Origin: Spirochaetales bacterium
GTDB taxonomy: Bacteria; Spirochaetota; Spirochaetia; Treponematales; Treponemataceae
Assembly: GCA_003252395.1 (NCBI GenBank)
Contig: QKEL01000011.1
Span: 310,001-374,000, forward strand
Length of the DNA: 64,000 bases
Direction of reading: 5' to 3'
How positions within the stretch are numbered: position 1 is the first letter of the stretch; every line of letters begins with the position of its first letter. A program made the translations under genes and the position numbers. Below, piece by piece: positions 16,598-25,596 of this stretch. The notes under the pieces were generated by a model. The model was not told where the DNA came from, ran no database searches, and was given only the letters and a program-made list of their open reading frames with translations.

Positions 16598-16637
16598 TTG
16601 ACACTATTCTTGCAAGGCGATACATATAACATATGTT
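16598..16637 (+). promoter_or_regulatory. Promoter and probable autoregulatory operator of tetR/operon A
   Basis: TTGACA (16598-16603, perfect -35), 17 bp, TACATA (16621-16626). Directly behind the -10 lies AACATATGTT (16628-16637), a perfect 10-bp palindrome where a TetR dimer would block initiation. The AT-rich stretch 16600-16660 contrasts with the GC-rich surroundings. Confidence 0.6.
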
Positions 16638-16685
16638 GCATAACAAGCGTTTTACAAAGAATCGCGTACGGCGGGATACCCGATA

Positions 16686-17288
16686 ATGCCGCCGAAACCG
16701 AAGGTAACCCGCGGCGAGATCATCGCGGCCGCCCGGGCCCTCCTCGAGGAGGGTGGGCCGCAGACGGTAACCGCGCGCGCCGTGGCGGACCGGCTCGGGG
16801 TTTCGACGCGGCCGATCTATTCCGCCTTCTCGTCCATGGACGAGGTGCTGGACGCGGTCATTCCGGAACTGGAGGCCGAGCTGCGCGCCGATATGGCCAC
16901 GCCCTGGACGGGGCGCGACCTCGCGGACCGGGGAATCGGGATCCTGATTTTCGGCCGGGACCACCCGATCGCCCTGGAATACCTGCTTTCGGCCCGGGAC
17001 AACCGGAGCGCCCTTAGCCGGGGGAGCCGCATGCACGGGGAGTTTATCGAGGCCCTCAAGGCCACCGAGGGGGTAGACGGCCTCGAACAGCCCGACTTCG
17101 AGAACATCCTTTTCAAGATGGAGACCTTTACGGCGGGCTTGCTGAACGCCATGCGCACCGGCGTCGCGCGGCTGTCCAACGAGGAGATCGTCGCCTTCAC
17201 GAACGACATAGGCGAGGCGCTGATCGTGCACGCGATACTGAAAAAGAAGGGAACCCTGCCTCGGCAGGGACACATTACCCCCTCGTGA
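16686..17288 (+). CDS. TetR family transcriptional regulator of export operon A
   Basis: A 200-residue repressor. The N-terminal helix-turn-helix (about residues 8-54) contains GGPQTVTARAVADRLGVSTR then PIYSAFSSMDEV, the classical TetR recognition-helix region. The C-terminal 140 residues are an all-helical ligand-binding domain of no recognised subtype. It is encoded immediately upstream of, and in the same direction as, the ABC ATPase gene (44 bp gap), and a palindrome overlaps its own promoter. Autoregulation and control of the operon, relieved by a hydrophobic or envelope-stress ligand, is the simplest reading. Operon B lacks such a gene. Confidence 0.88.
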   Translation: MPPKPKVTRGEIIAAARALLEEGGPQTVTARAVADRLGVSTRPIYSAFSSMDEVLDAVIPELEAELRADMATPWTGRDLADRGIGILIFGRDHPIALEYLLSARDNRSALSRGSRMHGEFIEALKATEGVDGLEQPDFENILFKMETFTAGLLNAMRTGVARLSNEEIVAFTNDIGEALIVHAILKKKGTLPRQGHITPS

Positions 17289-17332
17289 CGGTTATAGGGA
17301 TGAGGGGACAAATATCTTTTAGAGGAGAAAGT

Positions 17333-18027
<695 letters not shown>

Positions 18028-18031
<4 letters not shown>

Positions 18032-19479
18032 TCGGCGCCATCGCGATCCGGAACCTCCTGCAGCACCGGACCAAGACCCTGATCATCGGCCTGCTCGTGA
18101 GCGTCGGCATTACGCTGACCTTCGCGGGAAACGCCCTGATCGATTCGGTCATCCGGAACATCTCGGAGATCTTCACGGAATACTATACCGGCGACGTGCT
18201 CATCACCTCCACCGAGACCCTCGGGGCGGGCGTGTTCGGCGCCCAGAGCGACGACGTGATGGGCTTCCCGACGATACCGATCATCCGCGACTTCGACCAA
18301 GTGACGGAAATAGTCGACTCGACGCCCGGGATCGAGTCCTGGGCCCGCCAGCTCTCCGGCTACGCCATGCTCAACCTCGAGAAAGAAGGGGCGGACTTTT
18401 CCCTGTTTTTCGGCGTGAATCCCGAGGAGTACTTCCAGGTCATGCCCGACCTGGAAATCGTGGAAGGGCGGCTCTTGAAGGGCGACGAAGAGGGAATGCT
18501 CCTTAAGTACGACACCTGGAAAAGCCTGCGCGACGACAAGGGCGTGGACATAAAGATCGGCGACTCCATTCAGCTCAACAGCTACGGGACCGCCGGCATG
18601 AGGATCCGCGAGGTGCCCGTGGTGGGCATTTACCGGTTCCCCCGGGGCAATAACCGCATGTTCCCCATGAGCTTCATCGATACCAAGAGCCTACGCTACG
18701 TGCTCGCGGGCATGGGCGGCAAGCCCGAGAAGGTGGAAGTGACCAAGGCGGCCACGGAATACCTCGACGCGGACCTGGATAGCCTCTTCTCGGACGGTTC
18801 GCTCATCGTCGACTCCTCGTCCATCGGGCCGACCGTCGTCGATACCCCCGCCGTGGACGCGGCGACGGCCCGGGCCGCGGTAACCCCGGGAAGCGGCGAC
18901 TGGCACTTTATCGTCATAAAGGTGAAAAAGGGCGTGAACCCCGATTCGGTCATCAACTCGCTCAACCGGGCCTTCGACGACCGGGACCTGCTCGCGCGGG
19001 CCCAGGGCTGGTGGGTTTCCGCCATGCCCGATTCGCTCACGTATTCGGGGCTCCAGCTCCTGTTCAACGTCGCGATTTTCATCCTCGGCTTCGTTTCGAT
19101 CATCATTATCATGAACACCCTCGTGGTGTCGGTAATGGAGCGGACCAGCGAGATCGGCACCATGCGGGCCCTGGGCGCGCAGAAGTCCTTCGTCACGAAG
19201 ATGTTCATCGCCGAAACGGGGATCATAACGCTGGTGTTCGGCGCCATCGGGCTGGCCGTCGGCGCGCTTTTGATCCTGGTCCTGAACGTGGTGGGCATTC
19301 CCACCGACAACGACGCGCTGCGGTATATCGGCGGCGGCGGCATCCTTCGGCCGACGGTCGGGCTGCAGCCCCTGACGCTTTCCCTCGTCCTCATGGGGAT
19401 CATCGCGCTTTTCTCGTGGATATACCCCGTGCGCATCGCGCTGAAGGTGAGCCCGCTCAAGGCGATCGCCACCGAATAG
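18028..19479 (+). CDS. Export operon A: FtsX/MacB-type permease 1
   Basis: A 483-residue inner-membrane protein with the MacB/LolC layout: one N-terminal helix (about residues 18-40), a large periplasmic domain (about 45-335), then three C-terminal helices (FtsX domain). The domain includes IIIIMNTLVVSVMERTSEIG followed by TMRALGAQ, the conserved coupling segment. The periplasmic domain ends in a MacB_PCD-like fold. It is the clear counterpart of the permease at 46711-48117. It does not transport through a channel in known relatives but works by mechanical movement of the periplasmic domain. It is translated coupled to the ATPase. Confidence 0.92.
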
Positions 19480-19489
19480 GAGATTACCA

Positions 19490-20953
19490 ATGATATTGCC
19501 AAAAATAGCCCTGAGAAACCTGAACCGCCAGAAGCGGCGGAGTATCCTGCTCGGGAGCGCCCTTTCCTTCGGGATGTTCATCCTCGTGGTGGTCAACGGG
19601 GCGACCGGCGGGCTCGTGTCCAGTTTCCAGAAAAACTTCACCGACCTGGTGGCCGGGCACGTCCTGTTCCTGCAGCTCGAGAAGGATTCCGACGGGAAGC
19701 TGGTGAACGTGATCAAGGACGACTCCGCCCTCCTGGAAGCCATAGAAAAGTCCGGCATGAAGTACGAGAGCGTGTCGCGAAGGACGCGGCAATCGGCCAC
19801 CGTGCTCTATAACGGCGAGGCGGCGAGCCGCGTGGTTTCGGGCGTCCTCTGGGACGAGGAACGGACCTTGCCCGCCTCCTTCGACGTAATCGCCGGCTCC
19901 GCGGACGGCATGTCGGGCACCGACGGGATCGTGATCTCGGACCTGCTCGCCGAAAGCCTCGGCCTAGTGCCCAAGAAAAAGGTGAGCTACGCGGAGCGCG
20001 CCCTCCTCCGGCGCGACGTAAAGGCGCGCTGGCGCTCGGAAAACAAGGCCTTCGACCTCGAGAAGGCGGTTACCGCCGAAGTGGAGCGGATCGAGGCAGA
20101 ACGCAAGGAAGAACAGGAAAGGCAGTTCCCCAAGATAATCGGGGAAGAGCTCCTCCTCCAGTTCCAGACCATCACCGGCCAGCAGAACGTGGGGGCGTTC
20201 CGCATCGCGGCCGTCATGCGCTCGCAGTTCGACATGTCGGTCTTCGTGGACCGGGGCGTACTGAACGATCTCATGGGAATGGCCCCCGCGGAATACACCC
20301 TGTTCGGCCTGACCCTGGCGGACTATTCCAACCTGGACATGAAGACCCTCATGCTGCAGCAGATGCTCAAGGACAAGTACAACCTGGTTCCTTACGCGAA
20401 AATCCGCGGTAAGGCGGTCGAAAGCCTTTTGTCAGACATAAAGAAAGAGGATTTCACCGGCACGAAAACCGTGGTCACGAACCTCAACAACGAGCTCGCC
20501 TCCTTCACCGGGATCATTCTCGGCGTGCAGGCGGGGAGCTTCGGGCTTTTCCTGATCATCATCGCGGTGGTGATGGTGGGACTCGTGAACACCTTCAGGA
20601 TCGTCGTGTACGAGCGGACCAAGGAGATCGGGACCATGCGCGCCCTCGGGACCCAGCGGAACCAGGTGCGCAACCTCTTCCTGCTCGAGGCGAGTTTCCT
20701 CGCCGTGGGCGGCACCCTGCCCGGTGCGGTCCTGGGCATCGCGACCCTGAAGCTGGTCGGGCTAATCAAGCTCGACTCGTTCACCGAGCTTGCGCTCTTC
20801 CTGGACAACGGCAGGATCGGCTCAACCGTCAGCGTCGGTCTTTTGGTCGGCTCCATCGTGACCGTGGTCGCCTTCACCCTGCTCGCCGCCATGCTGCCGG
20901 CCCGAAAGGCCTCCCGCATGCTACCGGCCCAGGCGCTCCGCACCCAATTCTGA
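19490..20953 (+). CDS. Export operon A: FtsX/MacB-type permease 2
   Basis: A 487-residue second permease with the same one-plus-three helix layout. The FtsX motif is RIVVYERTKEIGTMRALGTQ, followed by a cytoplasmic ending ARKASRMLPAQALRTQF typical of LolC/E-like proteins. A charged coiled-coil-like insert (about residues 170-210, rich in Glu/Lys/Arg, e.g. EVERIEAERKEEQERQ) is present in the periplasmic domain. The paralogue in operon B lacks it and is about 46 residues shorter. Both share LA(L/I)FLD(N/S)GR near the C-terminus. It starts 10 bp after permease 1. Confidence 0.92.
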   Translation: MILPKIALRNLNRQKRRSILLGSALSFGMFILVVVNGATGGLVSSFQKNFTDLVAGHVLFLQLEKDSDGKLVNVIKDDSALLEAIEKSGMKYESVSRRTRQSATVLYNGEAASRVVSGVLWDEERTLPASFDVIAGSADGMSGTDGIVISDLLAESLGLVPKKKVSYAERALLRRDVKARWRSENKAFDLEKAVTAEVERIEAERKEEQERQFPKIIGEELLLQFQTITGQQNVGAFRIAAVMRSQFDMSVFVDRGVLNDLMGMAPAEYTLFGLTLADYSNLDMKTLMLQQMLKDKYNLVPYAKIRGKAVESLLSDIKKEDFTGTKTVVTNLNNELASFTGIILGVQAGSFGLFLIIIAVVMVGLVNTFRIVVYERTKEIGTMRALGTQRNQVRNLFLLEASFLAVGGTLPGAVLGIATLKLVGLIKLDSFTELALFLDNGRIGSTVSVGLLVGSIVTVVAFTLLAAMLPARKASRMLPAQALRTQF

Positions 20954-20975
20954 TAAACCCCCGGAGGTATACGCA

Positions 20976-21758
20976 ATGATTGGCACTAGAAAAAAAACGG
21001 CGCCCCGGCTGGCCCTCGCCGCCGCCGCGGCGCTCCTTTTCGGCTCGCCGCTCGCGGCACAGGCCGCCGACGCGCCCGACTGGAACAAGATACTCACCCG
21101 CATAGACGACATGGGCGATTTCGAGAACAGCGACTTCGCGGCGGAAATAACCGTGGTAAGCCAAAAGCCCAACGAGGACGACAACGTTATCGTGGCGAGG
21201 TACTACCGCCGCGACAAGGACAAGAAGTTCACGATGATCCTGGTAAAGCCCGACATCCAAAAGGGCCAGGGCTATTTCAGCGCGGGCGACGACCTGTGGT
21301 TCTACGACCCCGAAAGCCGGAAGTTCGCCTATTCCTCCCTGAAGGACACCTTCCAGGACTCCGACGCGCAAAACTCCGACTTCGCGGCCAGCTCCCTCGC
21401 GAAGGACTATACGGTCGCCGAGTCGGCCTCCGCGAAGCTCGGCTCCGCCGACGTTTGGGTGGCCACCCTGGTCTCCTCCAACAAAAAGGTCGCCGTGGCC
21501 CAGCGGAAGATGTGGATCCGCAAGGACAACCTGCTCGTTCTCAAGGAAGAGCACTATTCCGTCTCTGGCCGGCTCATGCGCACCATCGCCTACCCGAAAT
21601 ACCAGACCGTGGAGGGGACCTTCGTGCCGGCGAGCATGGTAATCGTGGATAACCTGAAGGTGGGCGAGAGAACCCAGATCACCTTCACGAATCCCTCCGT
21701 GAAAAGACAGCCGGATTCCCGCTTCAACAAGGAATACCTGGCGAACCCGACGGAGTGA
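20976..21758 (+). CDS. Export operon A: LolA-like outer-membrane lipoprotein-sorting protein
   Basis: A 260-residue secreted periplasmic protein. A signal peptide ends near LAAQA-A (about residue 31). The mature part has the LolA/DUF1329-like half-barrel pattern: GQGYFSAGDDLWFYDPESRK followed by FAYS, and KMWIRKDNLLVLKEEHYS. The ATG follows GGAGG at 20962. There is no lipobox, so it is soluble. In the Lol pathway such proteins carry a lipidated cargo across the periplasm; here the cargo is unknown. It is followed after 7 nt by the barrel gene. Confidence 0.85.
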   Translation: MIGTRKKTAPRLALAAAAALLFGSPLAAQAADAPDWNKILTRIDDMGDFENSDFAAEITVVSQKPNEDDNVIVARYYRRDKDKKFTMILVKPDIQKGQGYFSAGDDLWFYDPESRKFAYSSLKDTFQDSDAQNSDFAASSLAKDYTVAESASAKLGSADVWVATLVSSNKKVAVAQRKMWIRKDNLLVLKEEHYSVSGRLMRTIAYPKYQTVEGTFVPASMVIVDNLKVGERTQITFTNPSVKRQPDSRFNKEYLANPTE

Positions 21759-21765
21759 CCAAGCG

Positions 21766-23310
21766 ATGCGACTAACCAGTAAAACGGCCTTCAGGCTCCC
21801 CGCGGCCGCCCTCGCGGCCCTCGCCCTCTCCCTCGGCCCCCTATGGGCCCAGGACGCGGCGACGGACGATATCGACGCCCTCTTCGACGATCCCGGCGCC
21901 ATGGAAATAATAGATTCCGCCGCCGTCGACGCCGGCGCGACGGGGGAATCGGGCGCGGGCGGCGCGCTCATGCCGACCGCGGCGGCGCCGTCGGCCGACC
22001 AGGGATACTTCCGCTGGTTCGGTGATTTCTCGGGCACGGTGGGCGTGAACGCGAATTACGCCGATACCCTGCCCTCCCTCTCGGACCTTCAAAGCCCCGA
22101 CGAGTCGCTGGACCTCGGCGTGACCGCCCGGCTTTGGTTCGACGCCTCGCCGGACCGGCATTACCGGGTGTTCGGCAAGCTCAAGGCGGATTACCCCTTC
22201 GAGGAAAGCCACGTCGTTACCGACGTGAGCGATCCGGCCGCGCCCAAAACGGCGACCGTTACGGCGACGAACGTTTCGGTCTTCGAGCTCTTCGCGGAGT
22301 ACGACTGGAAGGACCGGCTCTTCTTCCGCTTCGGCAAGCAGACCGCGGGCTGGGGCCTCAGCCGGTTTTACCAGATCGCCGACCCCTTAAGCGTGGGCGT
22401 GAAGGACCCGGCCGACCCGGGGATGGACCTCGAGGGCCCGCTGGCCCTCCGGGTAGCCTTTCCCCTGGACGTGAACAACCTGTATTTCTACGCCGTCCTC
22501 AAGGACTCCTACCTGCCGAAGGACGGGGAAAACGCGAGCGTAACGAACGCGGGCTACGGCGTGAAGGGCGACTTCCTCGTGCGCGTGCCCCGGAACCCGG
22601 TCCTCTCAAACGGCGAGCTCACGCTCGGCGCGTATTACCAAAAAGACCTCGCGCCCAAGGCGGTGATCGGCTATTCCACCGGGATCGGCACGGTGCAGGT
22701 GTTCACCGACCAGGCCCTCTCCTGGGGCCTCGATTCCGCGCGGCTTACCGACGAGGAGGAATTCGCGCCCGGCTCCGGGATCTACAAAACCGAAAGGCCA
22801 GACGAAGGAATCTTTTGGAGCGCGACGCTGGGGGCCATGTACGTGAATAACGACTGGCATTTCACCGGCTACGGCGAATACCTCTATAACGGGGCGGGGA
22901 CCGATGACCCGCGCTACGTCGAAAAATGGGTCGCCCGTTACGGCGCGGAAGCCATGCCTGGCTCGCCCCTCGAGCCGAGCCTCGTCGCCGCCGACCTTTT
23001 CGGCTACCTCGGAAGGCACAATACGGCGCTGAGCCTGTCCTGGAGCGAGCTCTTCGGCAGCGACAAGCTTTCGGCCTCGGTCCTCTATTTGCAGAATTGG
23101 ATCGATCGCTCGGGCATGGTGAGCCCCTCGCTCACCCTCTCGCCCTTCGACCACTTCGCCGTCGTCGCGGGCCTTTCCGTGATCTGGGGCGGAAGCGATA
23201 ACGAGTGGGTCCTCAAGAACGCGGGCCTCTCCGCGTCCGACCCGGGGAACGTCTCGTACCGGCGCTTCGTCGGCAAGCTCGCCTTTAAATTGGGCGGCGG
23301 AAAGTTTTAG
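21766..23310 (+). CDS. Export operon A: outer-membrane beta-barrel protein (DUF1302-like)
   Basis: A 514-residue protein. The signal peptide ends at LGPLWAQ-D (about residue 28). An acidic linker with IDALFDDPGAMEII follows, then a long region of alternating hydrophobic/polar strands ending in KLAFKLGGGKF, with a terminal aromatic residue as in outer-membrane barrels. RFGKQTAGWGLSRFYQIAD resembles the Gly-Arg/Lys-Gln...Trp-Gly box of the DUF1302 family, whose genes are often beside DUF1329 genes and RND pumps in proteobacteria. That parallel is from general knowledge. Here the energy source is an ABC permease. It is the last gene of the operon, with a terminator 5 nt after the stop. Confidence 0.82.
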   Translation: MRLTSKTAFRLPAAALAALALSLGPLWAQDAATDDIDALFDDPGAMEIIDSAAVDAGATGESGAGGALMPTAAAPSADQGYFRWFGDFSGTVGVNANYADTLPSLSDLQSPDESLDLGVTARLWFDASPDRHYRVFGKLKADYPFEESHVVTDVSDPAAPKTATVTATNVSVFELFAEYDWKDRLFFRFGKQTAGWGLSRFYQIADPLSVGVKDPADPGMDLEGPLALRVAFPLDVNNLYFYAVLKDSYLPKDGENASVTNAGYGVKGDFLVRVPRNPVLSNGELTLGAYYQKDLAPKAVIGYSTGIGTVQVFTDQALSWGLDSARLTDEEEFAPGSGIYKTERPDEGIFWSATLGAMYVNNDWHFTGYGEYLYNGAGTDDPRYVEKWVARYGAEAMPGSPLEPSLVAADLFGYLGRHNTALSLSWSELFGSDKLSASVLYLQNWIDRSGMVSPSLTLSPFDHFAVVAGLSVIWGGSDNEWVLKNAGLSASDPGNVSYRRFVGKLAFKLGGGKF

Positions 23311-23314
23311 CTAA

Positions 23315-23348
23315 CCGGGGGCCAGAACGATACCGGCCCCCTTTTTTT
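23315..23348 (+). terminator. Terminator of export operon A
   Basis: Perfect stem GGGGGCC (23317-23323) / GGCCCCC (23335-23341) with an 11-nt loop, followed by seven T residues (23342-23348), directly after the barrel gene. Confidence 0.9.
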
Positions 23349-23412
23349 CGGGTTTAGCCGCCCACGAACGCCCGCGCGCCCGGCTCGGCGCGCGCGAAGC
23401 GTCGCGAACCGA

Positions 23413-24021
23413 TCACACCTCTTTCCACCGAAAGCAATCGGTCGTGTGCGCGTTCACCATGCCCACGGCCTGCACGAACGCGTAGATAATCGTGGTGCCC
23501 ACGAAGCTCATGCCGCGCTTTTTCAGGTCTTTGGAAATTCGGTCGGAAAGCGCGTCGCTGGTGGGAATGTCGGCCAGGGTGCGAAAGCGCGGGTTCACGG
23601 GCACGCCGCCCACGAAATCCCACAGGTAGGCGTCGAGGCTTCCCCGCTCTTCGATTATTTTCAGCGCGGCCTGGGCGTTTTTCGTCGCGGAACGGATTTT
23701 CAGCCGGTTCCGCACGATGCCGGGGTTCGCCATGAGCTCGGCGAATTTTCCCTCGCCGTAGGCGGCGACCCGGCCGATATCGAAACCGTCGAAGGCCGCG
23801 CGGTAGGCCTCCCGTTTATTCAGGATCGTGCTCCAGGAAAGGCCCGCCTGCGCGCCTTCCAGGATCAGCATTTCGAAGAGTACGCGGTCGTCGTGGACCG
23901 GGACGCCCCACGCGCGGTCATGGTAGTCCGCCATGGGCCCGTCCGACGGGCCGACGACCGAACCCGCCCACGCGCAGCGCACGAGGCCGGACGCCTTCGC
24001 GCCCGAGGAATCGTTTCCCAT
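23413..24021 (-). CDS. tag: DNA-3-methyladenine glycosylase I
   Basis: A 202-residue base-excision repair enzyme that removes 3-methyladenine from alkylated DNA. Tag signatures: RCAWAG (zinc Cys16), YHDRAWGVP (His34, base-stacking Trp38), LILEGAQAGLSW (active-site Glu) and NAHTTDCF (zinc His192 and Cys196). All four zinc ligands expected from E. coli Tag are present. The start ATG at 24021 follows GAGGGGG. Family length is about 187-200, so it is complete. It is encoded just downstream of the half-size EamA gene (11 bp), perhaps co-transcribed. Confidence 0.95.
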   Translation of the reverse strand: MGNDSSGAKASGLVRCAWAGSVVGPSDGPMADYHDRAWGVPVHDDRVLFEMLILEGAQAGLSWSTILNKREAYRAAFDGFDIGRVAAYGEGKFAELMANPGIVRNRLKIRSATKNAQAALKIIEERGSLDAYLWDFVGGVPVNPRFRTLADIPTSDALSDRISKDLKKRGMSFVGTTIIYAFVQAVGMVNAHTTDCFRWKEV

Positions 24022-24032
24022 CTTTCACCCCC

Positions 24033-24446
24033 TCAAAGGATAAGCACGAAGGTGCCCGCGGTAATCAGCAGGCCCCCGGCGATAACCTTTCCCGTCACCT
24101 GTTCCTGCAGGATCAGGAAGGACAGCAAAATCGTGAGCACCACGCTGAACTTGTCGATGGGGGCCACCTTCGAAACCGGCCCCTTTTGGATGGCGCTGAA
24201 GTAGAAAAGCCAGGAAAGGCCCGTCGCGAGGCCCGACAGGACGAGGAAGAGCCAGTTCTGCCTGGTCAGGTCCCGGATACCCTTTATTTGGCCGGTTCCC
24301 AGCACGATGCCCCAGGCCAGGGTTAAGACCACCACCGTGCGTATCGCGGTGCCGAGGTTCGAGTTGACGCCCTTCATCCCGAGTTTCGCGAGAATCGAGG
24401 TGAGGGCCGCGAAGAGGGCCGAAAGGAGCGCGTATAGTTTCCACAT
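24033..24446 (-). CDS. Single-domain EamA transporter (half-size DMT protein)
   Basis: A 137-residue protein with one EamA repeat and about five hydrophobic helices. It starts MWKLYALLSALFAALTSILA and has KFSVVLTILLSFLILQEQV, the conserved helix of the family. Half-size members function as homo- or heterodimers (SMR/EmrE-like architecture). The start at 24446 was chosen because it begins directly at helix 1, although the ribosome site is weak (GTGGGC). The substrate is unknown. It diverges from the unknown paralogue pair at 24553. Confidence 0.86.
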   Translation of the reverse strand: MWKLYALLSALFAALTSILAKLGMKGVNSNLGTAIRTVVVLTLAWGIVLGTGQIKGIRDLTRQNWLFLVLSGLATGLSWLFYFSAIQKGPVSKVAPIDKFSVVLTILLSFLILQEQVTGKVIAGGLLITAGTFVLIL

Positions 24447-24552
24447 GCCCACAGTATCGGCAATCGGGCCGGGGAAATGGAGCGTTCGGGCGCCTTGGCC
24501 CGAAAAGTTGACCGCGGACGAATGGAGGGCGTACACTAAAGCGGGGGCGCCC

Positions 24553-25554
24553 ATGAAAATCGAAAACGACGAACCGTTCATCCGCCGGGTAGAAAGCCTC
24601 ATAGACCCCGAGGAAGTGGGGGACCTGGGCTTCATTCAACGCTTCAGGAAGCTCATGCCCAAGGCGCTTTTCAAGCGGCTTCTCATGGCCACGTCGAAAA
24701 AAAACCCCTACATCGGCTTCGTCATCGAACCGTACTGCCTCTTCCTCTTTTTCAGGCTGAAAGACCTCGAGCGGGCGAAATCCATGCTGCCGGACCGTTA
24801 CGAGCTTATCGCGTCGCCCCTGTTCTCGGGCGAGGAGCCGGGCTATTACCAGGGGATGGGCATTTTCGGCACCCGGGGGAGCACGTTCTGGGGAACGCGG
24901 CTGGAATCCTACCTCATCGCCCGGGACCGGGAGACCGGCTTGGTATCCTGGGTATTCATCGATATCCTGAGCAATACCCTCATCGCCCTCCCGAAGGAGG
25001 GGGTGGCCGACCGCAACTGCCGTCAGGCCTTGCATACCACCAACGCCAAGGGCGAGCTCTTCGTCGATTTCGCGGACGGCCGTGACGGCAGTCGCAGGCT
25101 TAGCCTGAAAGCCTCGGTAACCGGGGGAAAGCGACTGCCCCTGGACCAGCCCCTGTGGATCGGGGGAAACACCTCCGTGGCCTTCGCCCGGCATTTGAGC
25201 GGCCGGGGCGACGAGCCCTTCGCCGTGATCTTCGACCCGGCTGAAGTGGAAACCGCCCTGGACATACCGGTCTCCGACATCGAGCTCAGGGAGAACGGCC
25301 TGTTCCCCGGCCTCGCGGAGCCGGAACCCGTCCGCTCCATCTGCTTCCCCTTCGCCCAGCACTATATCGCCGACAGCCCGGGCTGCCGCACCTATATCCG
25401 CGACGAGGAGGACATGGTCCGCGCGTACGGGCGCCTCGCGGGCAAGAAGGGCCTGACCACCTTCTCAACCAAGGGAATAAAGGCCCTGCTCCTGGCGACG
25501 GCCGCGCTTTCCCTACTGGGGAACGTTCTGCTCGTGACGGCGCTCTTGTTCTAG
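24553..25554 (+). CDS. Protein of unknown family, C-terminal membrane anchor (paralogue 1)
   Basis: I do not recognise this 333-residue protein. Its body is soluble and beta-rich. The last 25 residues (ALLLATAALSLLGNVLLVTA) form one hydrophobic helix with almost nothing after it, i.e. a tail anchor. Conserved blocks shared with the next gene are YIGFVIEPYC, AKSMLPDRYEL, ESYLIARDRETGLVSW and FPFAQHYI. The overall pattern, a large-ligand beta-cone with a charged YLIAR-type strand, is faintly reminiscent of acetoacetate-decarboxylase-like proteins, but I cannot support that. The start ATG at 24553 follows GGGGGCGCCC. It is followed 42 bp later by its paralogue. Confidence 0.8.
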   Translation: MKIENDEPFIRRVESLIDPEEVGDLGFIQRFRKLMPKALFKRLLMATSKKNPYIGFVIEPYCLFLFFRLKDLERAKSMLPDRYELIASPLFSGEEPGYYQGMGIFGTRGSTFWGTRLESYLIARDRETGLVSWVFIDILSNTLIALPKEGVADRNCRQALHTTNAKGELFVDFADGRDGSRRLSLKASVTGGKRLPLDQPLWIGGNTSVAFARHLSGRGDEPFAVIFDPAEVETALDIPVSDIELRENGLFPGLAEPEPVRSICFPFAQHYIADSPGCRTYIRDEEDMVRAYGRLAGKKGLTTFSTKGIKALLLATAALSLLGNVLLVTALLF

Positions 25555-25596
25555 GCTATCCGTATGGGTACGCCCAAAAAAAGGGGAAACGCGGAT

